Position numbers and translations under genes: made by a program
In this document: positions 12,172 to 24,600 of the stretch, piece by piece
Layout of the letters: every line of letters begins with the position of its first letter
How positions within the stretch are numbered: the stretch's first letter is position 1
Notes under the pieces: generated by a model
The model's database searches: none
The model's input: the letters and a program-made list of their open reading frames with translations, nothing else
What the model was told of the DNA's origin: nothing
Source of the DNA: Asterias amurensis
Lineage: Eukaryota; Echinodermata; Asteroidea; Forcipulatida; Asteriidae
Assembly: GCF_032118995.1 (NCBI RefSeq)
Contig: NC_092667.1
Coordinates: forward strand, 4,332,931 to 4,396,930
Length of the DNA stretch: 64,000 bases
Direction: 5' to 3'

Positions 12172-13279
12172 TTCTCAAAAAAAAAATCCAAACCTAAATC
12201 TCATTATCTTCTAGAAAAAAAGGGTTATAATGAACAGGCACAATCCACATAATGAAACCAAAATGATTGCAGAGCTGCTCCCAGATTCTGCAGAATGTTC
12301 GCCGGAAATCAACCGATCTTTCCATGTTCTGCTGAACTTAATTTTCTCACTGAATATGGAAACCTTTTCTCTATTGTTTTGAATGTAATTCTAAATTATC
12401 TCCCTGATTATTGAAAACATGGTAGTTCTGCGTTAATAGTCTGGACACAAACTAATAAAAAACGATCATTTCTTTTAGAATGTTTTTCAATGTCGACTGA
12501 AGTATTAATGACAATGGATATTTCTCAAAAGTTTGCACCTCGATTTTGAAAGGAGTCTAGCCATCACCCCAAGGGAGAACATTTTACAATACCTCCAAAG
12601 TTATTGTAATTATTTGAGACTGTTCCTTAGTTGTCAGTGTCTTTCTGATTTCAAAAACAAAATTAACGTGAACATGTATCCTCTTTTTCTTAAAGACTGT
12701 TTTAATTAATTCGTTTGTGTTCAAGTATTAAGTTAAAGTCAAACTTCGAGACCCTTTTCAAATACTGAGGTTTTTTTTAAATCATTTTTGATGCATGATG
12801 TAAAGAACACAAACGAGGAATGTGAAACAGCTCGCAAAATTGTTTTGGTTTCAATTTACCTTTTTTGATGAATGGACAAAATTTGCAATCAATACCAGCA
12901 AGTTTTTCAATTATTTTGTAATGGAAATCAAACCAACATGATACATTTAATTCTTTTTATTTATTAAATGTACTTGGTAACGCGGTGTCAAAATAAATTT
13001 GATGACAGTTTGAGTTTCTTTAAAAGTTTGTACAAACTGCTTTTGAAATGTTCGGAATAGGCAGTAAATGTAAAATAAATACAGTGATGATTTAAGACAA
13101 TGGCAATTTGCAAACGAACTGTTCTTTTCTTCTTTGAACAAATGAATTTTGCTACAAATTGTTGAAATAAATTATTAAATGCACCATTATGCATCTCAAC
13201 TCGTTAAGTATGTGTTCTGCAGTAACTCATTGCTCTAATTCTTAGAAAAGTAAGTTAACATTCATGGCAACATTCTAAT

Positions 13280-13285
13280 TTTATT
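13280..13285 (-). terminator. Candidate poly(A) signal of the P450 gene
   Basis: AATAAA on the minus strand, 293 bp after the TGA stop. Not confirmed by a transcript; another AATAAA lies nearer 12960. Confidence 0.4.
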
Positions 13286-13577
13286 TTTCAGAATAAATTA
13301 ATAAGTTCTTCAAATAACATTTAAGTAGACCTTTTAGATCACACCATAAAAAGAAGGGGAAAATACCCAAAGTTAAACTTGTTTCCAATTTCTGGATTAA
13401 CAATTTCAAAATCATAGAAAGATGCATTTCCTTGGGCCGCAAACTTATTGGAAACTTAGAAACTTCGTCAGAAAATGTGTCATTCTCTTCTTCTTTAAGA
13501 CACACTCAACTATTCTGCATCTCAATAACCGTTTGGCAATTCATGAGAAGTTAGTTCGTTGTTGGCATCCTTTCATC

Positions 13578-16500
13578 TCAGGCTGGAAGACTCGAAGCAT
13601 GTTGGACTTTTCGCTGCTTCATCACCAGTTGAAACTCCCTGATCGTTCTGATTGGATCAGAGTAATTAGGTTCCAAATCGGGCAACTGATTCCCAGGTGG
13701 GCTTTCTAATGTGAAATGCTTCAGGATTCCTCCTAGGTACAAGAACAGACCCATTGTGGCTAGCTGCTTGCCAAGGCAAACTCGGGCCCCAACTGAGAAT
13801 GGCATAAAGTGCTTCGGAATGAATACTTTGCCATTGTCATCCAGAAAATGCTCTGTTGGAAACAATTTAAAATATATATATGTCATCGTTAATTACCCTT
13901 AAGACTTTGTTATTTCAATTATGGCTTTTATTTAACCAAGTGTTTCATTTTAAATACTTTTCTTACTTCATACTATTTTAAACGGCCAAGAACAACAATA
14001 CCGGGTGCGTTCGTTTAGCTTCCCTGGGTCGACCCCGGTGTGTGTGTTTTTTTTTTTTTCCTTCTACGACGAACGTGTGCAGATAATTACCCACGTTCGT
14101 CCTGGAAAAGAACCGCCACACACCGGGGTCGACCCAGGGAAGCTAAACGAACGCACCCAATGTAAAAAATACAACAAGCACGTTCTGATACCGACAACAA
14201 CAAAAACGTGTACATATTCTCAACACTTATAACTTTTATCTTCAACTATGATACCTGCTTATGTTGTTGTGTTGTCATTTAGCCTTTTAGAAAGACTCTG
14301 CCAGGGTCGAAAAGTCAGGCCATTAACTACTTTTTGCATAAATTATACAACGTTCCTTTGGGTGGTAAAAAACTGGTAATCAGTTTGCAGCAGCTTATTA
14401 TAATTGATCTTCAAGTATGCTACCGTTGTGTGTATTTTGTAAAATATTAAACTTTCTACCTGGTCTGAAGCTGTTTGGTTCCGCCCAGTTCTTTGGATCA
14501 TGATGCACCCACCACAGGTTGCATAACACCGTTGTACCCTTTGGGATATCATAGTTTCTCAGCCTACAAAGAGGAAAATGCAATCATCGATGTCGATAAG
14601 TGATAGCAAAAACAATAACATTTTGGCAATTATTGTGTTTCATATAATAATAATCTGTTTTAACGAAATAAACTTATGCAAACAATGGTGCACTGGAAGG
14701 GAAGAATGGTGACTTTATTTCAACATGGAGGTAGAATTACTTTCTTCTTTTTTTTAAAAACAAATTAGCATACTTTGTGTCACACGTGGTAACGTGTGGA
14801 CCATTCAGTGAGGAGAATGAGCTGTGACGTAATGTCTCCAAAACTGTAGCCTCGAGATACGGCAGCCTGGGGCGGTCATTCCAAGTCGGAAATCCACCAG
14901 TCATGTTGTTGTCAAGTTCATCTTGCAGCCGATGTTGGACCTAAATAAAACAAAACAATTTAACAAATAAAGATATTTTTGTTTAATAACAAATCAGTTG
15001 TAATCTATAGATTGAAGACCGAACAGTTTCAGGTCTGTTTGGACAGACGTCACATACGAAATGTTGTATTTCTAAACAAGTCTTTAACTTCTGGTCTCAA
15101 AGACGCGAAGATATGCATTTGTAATACTAAAAGAGGATTCTGACAGTTACAATAATGTTTCTGTCGATTTCAACACTTTTGTCATAAACACTTGAAATGA
15201 CTTACAGTATTACTACCCCATGTTAATCTGACGCTAAGCATTAATGAAAAACCTTCAAAACTCCTTAGGAGTATGCAGCACCAGGAATCACCATTTGGGC
15301 CTCAGATGTTTAACCTCTTTTCGTCATGGGTTCACCACAATATATGATGTCTACATCACGACTTTAATGTTATTGTAATCAGGTGAAGTTTGCGGTAGCA
15401 CAAGGTGTAGATCTATTTTGAGAAGTGTTGTTTCTAAGACCGACAACTGATGTATGGTTGACTACGCAAAGTTTCGATCAGTATGCTCTGATCGTCCTCC
15501 TTGTTATCATACCTACCTTTGGGTAATGAACCAGGTACGCCAGTGCCCATCTTAGAGTCTGGAAAGTCGACTCAAATCCCCCAGCAAAGATCTCCCACAT
15601 GGACATAATCACATGATCCTCAGTCATCGTGACGTCGTCACTGGGATGATTTTCATTGAGAAACTTCATCGATTTCAGAAATGCATCTGTGATGTCCCGG
15701 ATGTTGTCGGGATGAAACGTCTCTAGGTGTTCTCTGTACTGGGCTTGGAGGATGGCATCACGTGTTGTGACGATTTCTTGGATTGTGCGCATGCGTTTTG
15801 ATGGAAATATCTGCAAGTAGAATGCAAAGAAAAACAAGGTTTTATACAGGGGATTGAAACTGGCCACATATTTAAAATATCAAGATCCATTATCTTAAAG
15901 ATACATGAGTAATTACACGTACAAAGTATTTTTTTTTAAATGAGTCACCTATGGACCTAGCCCTCTCGATGGCAACCTCGTTCAAAATGGGTCAAACTTC
16001 AGTGTCGTTTCGTTGTATAGGCCTAGTACACGTCTAACGTATTTCTCTTCTTCAACAACGTCATTGATAAATGGAAATTGTACATTTTATTATGTTAGGA
16101 GACATGATGACCGGTACTAAACTTAATAAAATTTGCCTCAACCACCATTTGTAATGATGGTAAAGACAAGCTTTGCCCCTGCTCCCACCTCACCTGTAAC
16201 TAAAGCCATGCTATTACCTAACCCCCCCCCCCCCAACCACCACCCATTACTGTCTAATTACATTCCTAACATTGTTAGAGCATCTGGCCAGAATGGCTGG
16301 TCAGTTCCTTTTCAAGGATGAGCTTGAAAGTACAGTGACACCAAAGTACATCGAAGTCCATCCTAGGGTGACCTCACGGTGCGTGGTCCAGTGGCCCAAT
16401 TTAGGATGAGCTGAGGACCATTGTTGACCACAAGAGGTACGCAGACAAAGCCGAAAATCTCTCTTAAGAAATGGGTGTTAGGGATTTTAGCTCAGACAAC

Positions 16501-19441
16501 AATGGGACAATAGACCACCTTTATTTAATTGGAAGTGGGGAGAGAAAACAAGGCCTTGCTTTGGCTCAAGGACCCCACTGAGGGGGTTGCCGCCCTTTTG
16601 GAAAGTACTTTGCCTTTTCGTTGGGGAACACTCACCCCTCCCCGAAATATCGTGAACAATTTTTAACAAACAGATATCACTGATAAACAAAACTACAAAC
16701 AAATACATTGTACAACTTTAAACAATATGTAAAAACACAAACAAGTATAAACTGACCCACACAATCCCATAATACAATTACATATATTGAAACCAAACAA
16801 ACAAAAGCCCCCCCCCCCAACCTGTTTTAAATTGTGAAATTGGTAAAAAGAAAACTGTAAAAAAAAATAGACCATTTATAAGTTTTACACAATCTGGAAG
16901 GTACACCAAATCTGGAAAGTTTATCTTTCGGCAAACTGGTAAACCATAAGTCCTTTATCCATGGCTTTCTTTGCCGAAGTTCCAGCCCCAAATCTCAACA
17001 TTTTAAGAAATTTCTCTGAGACTTTGAAGAATGGACGGATCAGTGTGCGCGGCTCATTTGTTAAGGAGACCAGAAATTTTTAACGGCGTCAAAAATCAAT
17101 CGTTATCTCATAATAGACTCTCATCATTCCCCCTGATGCAGTTTCGATAATTAGAACTTCGATTCTTTATTAAAACGTGAAGAAGACCTTGAGAAAATCT
17201 CGAAGTATTTATCCTCTGTAATTGCCTCTTAGGCTTAGTATGAGACAGGGAGAGCATGTAAATAAGAATCCCTGGAGACGGTTATAGGGGCCTAATGAGA
17301 AAGTCTATTAAATTTAAATTGGGAGAACTGATCTCATTTACAGTAAGATCGATTGTCCCGCTGTGGACTCACAATTGTAACGAGGAAGGGGAACTGTGAG
17401 AAGATATTTACCCGTGTGCCCAAAAATATTTTTTATTTTATGCCCCCCCCCCTCTCCTTTTTGTGTGTGTGTGGGGGGGGGGGGATGGGGGGAGGGGTTG
17501 GTTGTAATGTTTTGAGGAGTTTTACCCTATAATTGACGCACACTACCTTAAAAACAATATTACCTTCAAGAACGGAAACAAGTCCAAGGGGTGCCCTGGT
17601 TTGAATATCTCATTCAATTTGTGGTTGGCGAAGACGAAGGCTTCCATTTCGGGATCGTTCGGGCTGTATCGGCAGCCGAATGTCAGGTTGCACACGGTGT
17701 TTATGAGTGCCTCGGTCAGGATTCGGCTCGGTTCGAAAGGGCTGCCGAAGTTGAGGGTTATGTTGGAGACAAGATGCGAGACCTCCTTGAGTATGGTGGT
17801 CTCGGCGATAGAGCGGGAACCCGGCGAGCTGAAGATCATATAGAAGTGATGGAGAAGTTGATTATTGATTATCAAAAATTTACATCATTATGATAACAGG
17901 CTTACTCAATTATTCAAGCATGCATTTGTTTTCTTTTTTTCGGAGTAGCCTTCAATGCTTATAACATTACAGTAAGTTTAATTTATTCACCACTTTTGTT
18001 CTACATAGGCCTATGGTCTACTGTATGGCTTACCAAAAAATAAATAGTGCTTCTGCAATTAGGGTAATTTTATTTTATTTTAAGGTTTTTATTCAGAATT
18101 TTGTGTCAAAGTGTAAATCATTGTCAATTATTAGCTTTTGGTTCAGACTCATGTTTGGTTTTAAATAAAATTATTTAAAAAAAAATATTTTCCTTTTTAC
18201 CATACAGTGTTTGAATGTTGAATGACTGTCTTCAAATTATCGCTGACAAATCAGTAATCTTTGTGAACTCTGTGAAAGTTCAATCAAAACATGCTCCCGT
18301 TTGTAAAATAAAAAGACATCTTCGTGCTTTCACAGAGAAGTTCTTCATAATATTGTCAGCTTTAAGTCAATATTATTTTATCAATGGCATGAACAAATGA
18401 GAATTATTATGATACAATAATACTAAATGTACATAAACTCTAAGCCGAGGGATTTAGAAAAGGGTTAGGCGTCTGGTTGAATTTAAAAAGTCCGGAATGC
18501 AAGGCTGCTCCTCAGAATGTTGTTTTCCATCTTTCAGATAACCCGTGATCTCGTTTGGTTCTAAACATACCGATACATGTTTTCTGTTATCAACTAAATT
18601 TATCTAAAAGAATGTTCTGTGTGTTGTTAGTGCATGGAGGTATAAAAACACACTCCTCTATGAATAGTGGAAGTGCCGAAGTTCACAAAAGGGAGTGAAT
18701 TAAGCCAGTGTTTCCCTGTGGCACTATTAAAGGCCAACGCCCGTCCCTGCCCTCGGATGCCCACCCCCTTCACCATTTTAAATCTGGACTCATTGTAGCT
18801 TTTGGCGAATTACTTAATTTTAACTATTGTTAAAATTAGTGACACGTTTACAATGTACATATCTGTTTACCTCCACTTCAATTTTATCGGATAAAATAGT
18901 AAAATGACACAAAGAGGGGGGGGGAATGGGTTCTGTATAAATAATCAACTGTTTTTTTAAAATATTTAAGTGAAAGAGCAAAATACCTGGTGGTAGATGG
19001 TCCTTGCTTGAGGCTCAGGCGTAATGCCGATGCAGCACTCTTTCTGTGTTCCATCCATGCCGGACTGTAGTCCGAGAAAGCTATTCCACAATTCTTCCGC
19101 GTTAGCAGACTGACAGAGAACATGTACGGCCGACCGGCGAAGTCCACGGCCTGCCGAACGAAGGCCTCACGGATCGCTTCGGAGCTACCGAGGACAACGA
19201 ACTTCTTACCGCAGACCGTAAGGCCTAAGATGTCCCCGTGTTCCTCGGAGAGTTTCTGAAGCACGGTGTAGATTGGCTCTCTGCAACCGAGGAACACGGA
19301 CATGTTACCGAGGAGAGGAATGCCGCGTGGGCACGGCGGTGGGTTCTTCCGGCGCCCGGTGCCGTCTTCTGCACGGCAGCATTGTGACAGGAAACGAAAA
19401 AAGAGAAAAGTGACAACGAAAAGCAATATTTCCGTTACCAT
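13578..19441 (-). CDS. Microsomal cytochrome P450, CYP2 clan (CYP1/CYP17-like), complete, 519 aa
   Basis: Exons in transcript order: 19441-18987, 17828-17564, 15810-15517, 14940-14774, 14563-14460, 13852-13578. They sum to 1560 bp with consistent phases. The start ATG (19441-19439) opens a hydrophobic ER anchor (residues 3-20), followed by basic residues and a proline-rich hinge (NPPPCPRGIPLLGN, about 33-46). Other P450 landmarks are the C-helix WMEHR (W129, R133), the I-helix AGGFEST (316-322), the K-helix ETLR (E373, R376), the FRPEHF motif (426-431) and the haem loop FSVGARVCLG with ligand Cys454. It is therefore a haem monooxygenase of the ER membrane, using electrons from P450 reductase. 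Oddity: the I-helix alcohol normally held by the first Thr of the D/E-T-T motif is Ser321. The motif LPYLEAxVLE and the form of the I-helix recall CYP1 and CYP17, but subfamily and substrate cannot be assigned by eye. It converges with TM9SF4. Confidence 0.93.
14003..14158. mobile_element. Short element with about 38-bp near-perfect terminal inverted repeats (GGGTGCGTTCGTTTAG)
   Basis: It begins GGGTGCGTTCGTTTAGCTTC and runs through CCTGGGTCGACCCCGGTGTG; the right end is the exact inverse ending ACGAACGCACCC. The loop (about 80 bp) contains a T-run and a smaller inverted repeat (ACGACGAACGTG, CCACGTTCGTCC). The element lies in the last P450 intron. No clear target duplication could be read. 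Confidence 0.8.
16224..16235. repeat. Poly-C tract
   Basis: A run of about ten C in a P450 intron; further C or G runs occur near 16808-16818, 17443-17453 and 17473-17484 in the same intron. Confidence 0.6.
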
Positions 19442-21235
19442 GGTTAGCACAGATTATGTTCTTTTATAGGCCTACCACTATCACACTGTTTTATTTGGTA
19501 CCGTTGAGCTCAAAGTTGCAGCATGCAGCAATGCCGAATTTTGGCACCGTCACTCGTTGGTGCCTTACAACTTTTCGTTTTAGCGACACACTACCAGCAG
19601 AAGCCCGTTAAAAGGTTGCTTCCCAATTAAACATAACAGAACAATGACCAGTTTCTTGTCAACAGATCTTTCTGTTAGCATAATATTGATTATCCTCAGG
19701 AGTGACAGAAGTCGTTTGGTTCATTCTTAGGAATTTGGCTTGTTTGTCAACTGAACTGGCAATCATTGAACCATAATTATCTTAGCAACATCTCTTTGAA
19801 TGGTGGAGAGTACACTCCGTATTGGGATGGGGGAGATGGGGGGGGGGGTACATTACATTCCATTCCCAAGCGCCTTTGTCGTTGTAGTTTTTTAGCACCT
19901 GGGCAACAAAAACCACCTTCACACATTTCCCCTAATTGTAAACTTGCAACCTGATTGGTCAAACTTTCTGCACATGTGACCCCACGTGTCATCTCATCTT
20001 TATGACTGCGAAACCCCAAATCAGTTATTTCAGGGATTGAAGTCGATCTTATTCATCAAGTGGAACAAAGAGAGATGGTTCAGCATAAAGACTTTTTGGG
20101 ATCTTCTCATTGGCTGAAGGGTCTTTTAGATGCTATTCGAAGTCAAACTACTGAAAGTACAATGAACTCGCCAGTGTCACAAATTATCTAAAACCTTGAA
20201 CACTTTGCACGCACACTCGGGTACCAACCTGTGCATGTGGCCTCAGGATAAAGTTCCCCTTTGGAGGGAAAAGAGGCGCGAAGACAAAAGGCAAAAGCTG
20301 TGTTATGATAACAAGAGTTTGCCCATGGTTTGACACTCTGGCACCCGCTGCGAAAATATTTGTAACTCATCTTCCCAAACTAACAATGTTTTTTTTTATT
20401 TGAATAGCAGAGATTTATTATGATGGTGGAGAATTGACTTTTAAGAATGTGATGTTTATTTGCGTGTTCTTAACAATGCAAGAGTGACTCGAAACAACTG
20501 TTATGTGCATACCATACCATCGCTTGATAATAACAAACAAGCAACTGATGCATTGAGTTGATACTTGTTACCCCCAAACCCCCTCATTTTACTTATTTGG
20601 GAGCCCCCCACATGAACAGAAAGGTAAAGTATGCAGAATGGCCTCATGAAATTTAAATCACAGTAATCTTTATCTTCAGTCAGTGTCAAAATACTGCAAA
20701 GAAAATTTGATGTATATTTCTCTTTTCAAACACTTTCGTTGTGTATTTAGGATCTACTTAACCTCACACTCCGTCTCAGAACCAATTAAGAGCCGTACAC
20801 ATTTTCTTCGAATAGCTATAGGGTGAAAGGACAATAATAAAAACATACTTATTTGCACTTTCCAAAGTCTCACAAGGATGCAAAAGTACCTGCGACCCTT
20901 TAGAAGAAAGGACCAAGGCCTTATCAGACGAGCCCCTGATAAAAGTTCTGGTCCGAAGCCCTCAGTCATAATACCAGTCCCGTCCCTAATGAGTTCGGTA
21001 AACCATGAGTGAAATGAAAAGCCACCCACAGTGGGCTATCTTGTCCTTCAGTGAAAGTACAGTGAACTCAAGCTGATGTAATACGTGTGAACTAATGACT
21101 AGTAATGGATGGACGTCAGGGCATGATTAATGCTGTTTAGGCCGTGTTTGAAATAGTTATCCTTCAAATCATTGAGGTTCATTGTAAACACCTTTACTTT
21201 ACCTTTACCTTTTAAGTACCATTCTGGTGTCGCAT

Positions 21236-21395
21236 GCAATTATGTCCTCTATGCAATACTATCCGGAGGACATTATTGCCTATGCAATAATGTCCGCCGG
21301 ACGGTTTTGCATATGCAATCGTGTCCGCCCGGACGCTGCTGCATAATGCAATTGTGTCCGCCCGGACACATTTGCATATGCAATTGTGCCCGCCC
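21236..21395. repeat. CpG-rich palindromic array (GTCCGCCCGGAC with TTGCATATGCAA)
   Basis: Four to five degenerate units of about 40 bp alternate a GC-rich palindrome (GTCCGCCCGGAC or a close variant) with the AT-rich palindrome TTGCATATGCAAT. The composition is very different from the surrounding AT-rich DNA, and several units contain an octamer-like TTTGCAT. Confidence 0.6.
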
Positions 21396-21617
21396 CCGTG
21401 TAAAACCGTCCTTGCAGTAAACTAAACGCCCTTGGTCGACGGAACACGTTAGCCATTTTTTTTACAAGCTGAATGCATGTCATGAATGACATGGGAAATG
21501 TTCGGCCGTTGGGTATTCGCTGCGCAATCCTGTCCCAAAACAATGTTGATTTAGACACCCCCCCCCCCCCCCTCAAATATTTTCAGTTGCAAAGCTTTTA
21601 TACATTACTCTTGTAAG

Positions 21618-21890
21618 TTGTTTGTATTCAAATATAAAGGGGGAAAAACGCAGGGAAAACTGTTTGTATTCATTACTAAAGCAAATATTCCCCTAAACAA
21701 ACCTATAAAAGTTCCGTCCTTGAAGTTTGCTAAAGTTCTAAAGGATCCAGCTGAGTTAGCTCATCAATTACAGCAACAATACAAACACGCTATGGTGAAG
21801 TTACCTTGCCCTTTTATAGAGGTGGTGTTTACTTTAGAAAGTAAACTGGACCAGGATTATAGCTTTATAATCGAGGCAATGGGTTTGTGA
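21618..21890 (+). other. Unrecognised 90-codon open reading frame
   Basis: Composition is protein-like (for example KDPAELAHQLQQQYK followed by HAMVKLPCPFIEVVFTLES), with lysine-rich start and hydrophobic end. No family is recognised, no good splice partners are obvious, and it stands between repeats. It may be a decayed transposon or retrogene fragment, or a random ORF. Confidence 0.2.
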
Positions 21891-23035
21891 GGACTCAAAT
21901 TGGAAGGGTGGAGGGAACCATGGAGGTATTTCTACCTCCGTGATGATGATACAAAGTGCCCGCGAGGCAAAAAAAACAAAAAAAAACATTTAAATTGTGT
22001 TTCTTGAATCTTTGAACCTGTCTCTACATTTACATGTTGTCTGTTGTCTTCCGTTTTTTTTTTTTAATCTTTGATGTAGGCCCCATTTTGTCCTGTTTAT
22101 TTTTTAATTTTTTTAAACACTTCGAAACCTCTGTAGAGTTTCACAAAACACTTCAATGTACAAGTTTAACCTTCTGGATAATTGTTTTTTTAAATTTGTC
22201 TTTTAAATGAAAATAATTAGACCAGAATAATAATATAAGAAATAAAAAGAACAATTATTAACAACTTTTCTCAATAACATACAAAAAGTTAATACAATGT
22301 GTTCAACCGTTCAGTTGCATTTATTGCACAATGCGTTAGCAGAGCATTCAAGCATCTGATACAACACAAATAAACGATCAAAGTAAAAAGATAAAAGAAA
22401 CTAAATTGAATGAAAAAATCCAAAACGAAATTCAAAACTGTATTCTATTACATAGAGTTCCCCAAGATATTGTATATTTGTTTTGGTACTATTATGCAAG
22501 TAGTTTGAGGAATGTACCATCCGAGTTTATGGCCTTAAACTGGGGGAAAATAAAACACTAAAAAAGGTAGCTTTACAAGACAAATTAAGAATACTAATTA
22601 TTTCAATACAAATATAATATATTCAAGGTAGAATGAGCCAATAATATGTTTTAAGCGAAACAGAAGTTAAACCCTGAATTAGCATCAGCATTTTCTTCAA
22701 TTACAATTTGTTTAAAATTAATTTTTAAGTAACTGCTTTGGATATAAATTTAAATAAAAATAGGAATTACCCTGTGAATCAACCTGGATTAAGCACTGCA
22801 TAGTGTCCGTTTGCTAGCAGATCAATTTGTGCTGCATATCAACAACCACGTAAAGAGCAGCATCATGAAGACGCCATCTTGTTTTCCACTCAATCAAATC
22901 AGTATAACCAAAGTGGTGCTGAAAAGTTAAGTGATACATTTTGTGCTGGTAGTGGTGAATTAAGAACATACATTATTGTTTGTAAACTGAGCTATGAATT
23001 AAACCCTGATGAAAACACAGCTACACATAAACCCT

Positions 23036-23320
23036 ATAAAGGCACCGGACACTATTGGTAGCTACTCAAAATAATTACTATTAAAAAAAATGAGCAATGA
23101 TGGGCTGTTGATAGTATAAAACATTGTGAGAGACTTCCAGGCATCTGAAAGTACAAACATTTTTTGCAACACGGGTGTTTTTTCTGTCATTACTCTCTTG
23201 CAACTTTAACGACCATTTAGGTCAAAATTTTCACAGATTGATATTTTATACAAATGTTGGAATACACCAAGTGAATATTCTGGTCGGTGACAATTACCAA
23301 AGGTGTCCAGTGTCTTTGAA
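23036..23320. mobile_element. Inverted-repeat family B element, internally shortened
   Basis: It starts AAAGGCACCGGACACTATTG and ends TACCAAAGGTGTCCAGTGTC; about 100 bp shorter than the complete copies because the central GAGACCTC palindrome is absent. Confidence 0.65.
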
Positions 23321-23829
23321 GTTTACAAAGCAATGTTAGTTCTTTGCAAGTTTGTGTGATTAGCCACAGATCTCTCTTGAGTCTTCAAGTCTTATCTTAG
23401 TTAGCACAGCTCTCCGAAAAATTAGCCCTGCATGGTATTTGGCAACGTGAACTTTTTCCCATCGAATAGTGATATCCATTTTTATGTGTAACTTAAGTTT
23501 GGAATAAATATTTTATTAAATTTAACTGAGATACATTCACTCATACACGTACATCATCAGCAAAGCACAGACTTTCCACAACATTATTAATTATTTTGTA
23601 TCTGCAACAAAGGCACTGGCAACAATGCAAATATACAAATATTTGGAAGCATTTTTTTGTTTTCTTATTGGAAATAGAAAAAACATTATTGCAAACAGTA
23701 AGCATAAACAAGTATTTACATAACAATGAGCATACAAGAAAAATGATTGTCGGGAACAAAGACAGTCTGCTGGTACAGAAACTATGATAGCAAACAGATG
23801 AAACCAGTAAGATTTAGCTTTCATAGACT

Positions 23830-23961
23830 TGGGGTGGATTTCACAAAGAGATAATAATAGTCTTATCTCGAGTAAGGACGTACTGGTCCTAACTTGGGAC
23901 TAGCCATAGGTTTGTAATATCTCCTAGAACTAGTCCTAACTCTTTGTGAAATCAACCCCTG
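23830..23961. mobile_element. Fold-back element family D (GGGGTGGATTTCACAAAG ends)
   Basis: About 130 bp. The left end GGGGTGGATTTCACAAAGAG is mirrored by CTCTTTGTGAAATCAACCCC. The interior is built of short inverted CTAGTCCTAAC and GTTAGGACTAG words. Confidence 0.7.
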
Positions 23962-24600
23962 AAGTTAGATACACTGCTCTGAAGAGATGGTTCAGCCATC
24001 TTAATAAGCACCTGCAAGCTTATAGGCAAAGTATACCTTTGGGTTTTGGAGCCGTTTGTTTGTTTTCATCCTATATAAATGTAGTTGTACACACAATAAA
24101 ACTTACATAGCTGCAAATTTTATTTCCAAAGGTGGTCGCGTTTTAAGAAATCCCCCAAAATATGGAGAGAATAACGTCCACGCAGAAATAGGAATGTGCA
24201 ATCACGGTAACGCTTCTCAGATTCAAATTTTGTGGCATAAAAACTGCTTTAAAAAAAACCCACATTTCTTAAAAGTGAAATGATTCTCAAAACACTTTAT
24301 GCTATCAAGAGCTGCTGTTGGCTTCTTACCAAATATTTGTATCGCCATTACAGTAAGCACTACAAGGTTAGCATGCCTTTTAATATGCTAACAGTTAGCA
24401 GTGCTATAAAATGTACACTCGCACAGTAAGCACAAATCGACCAGTAAGCACCTCTATTGAATTGGGCCCAAGAGAGAAAAATACACTTAGCCAATACATT
24501 AATACGGCATTGATATCATCAAATAATGGTTGATAAACTCTTTAACATTGGGTCTTTAACTACTGAGATTGAGATAAAGCTAATTGTCCTGAACACGGCT

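Larger units (their letters stand above)
9008..13577. other. Convergent intergenic region between TM9SF4 and the P450: 3' UTRs and repeats
   Basis: No further coding exon was found. A candidate TM9SF4 poly(A) signal AATAAA is at 9524-9529, and on the minus strand one for the P450 at 13285-13280. The remainder holds a family A element (10715-10909), a family A fragment near 11222-11330, a complete family B element (11785-12171), a poly-C tract at about 9557-9582, and a tRNA-like B-box fragment near 10403-10445. The rest is AT-rich and featureless to my eye. Confidence 0.6.
19442..24600. other. Intergenic region upstream of the P450 and downstream of the NagA-like gene
   Basis: Upstream P450 regulatory sequence must lie in the first part, but no specific site is convincing. 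Contents: a CpG-rich palindromic array (21236-21395), an unexplained 90-codon ORF (21618-21890), a family B element (23036-23320), a family D element (23830-23961) and a family A fragment (24350-24471). A candidate minus-strand poly(A) signal for the NagA-like gene is at 24124-24119. No further spliced gene was recognised. Confidence 0.5.

Noticed and set aside
17591-17893. 100-codon plus-strand ORF antisense to P450 exon 2
   Set aside because: Shadow of the real minus-strand exon 17564-17828, which has P450 homology and correct splice sites.
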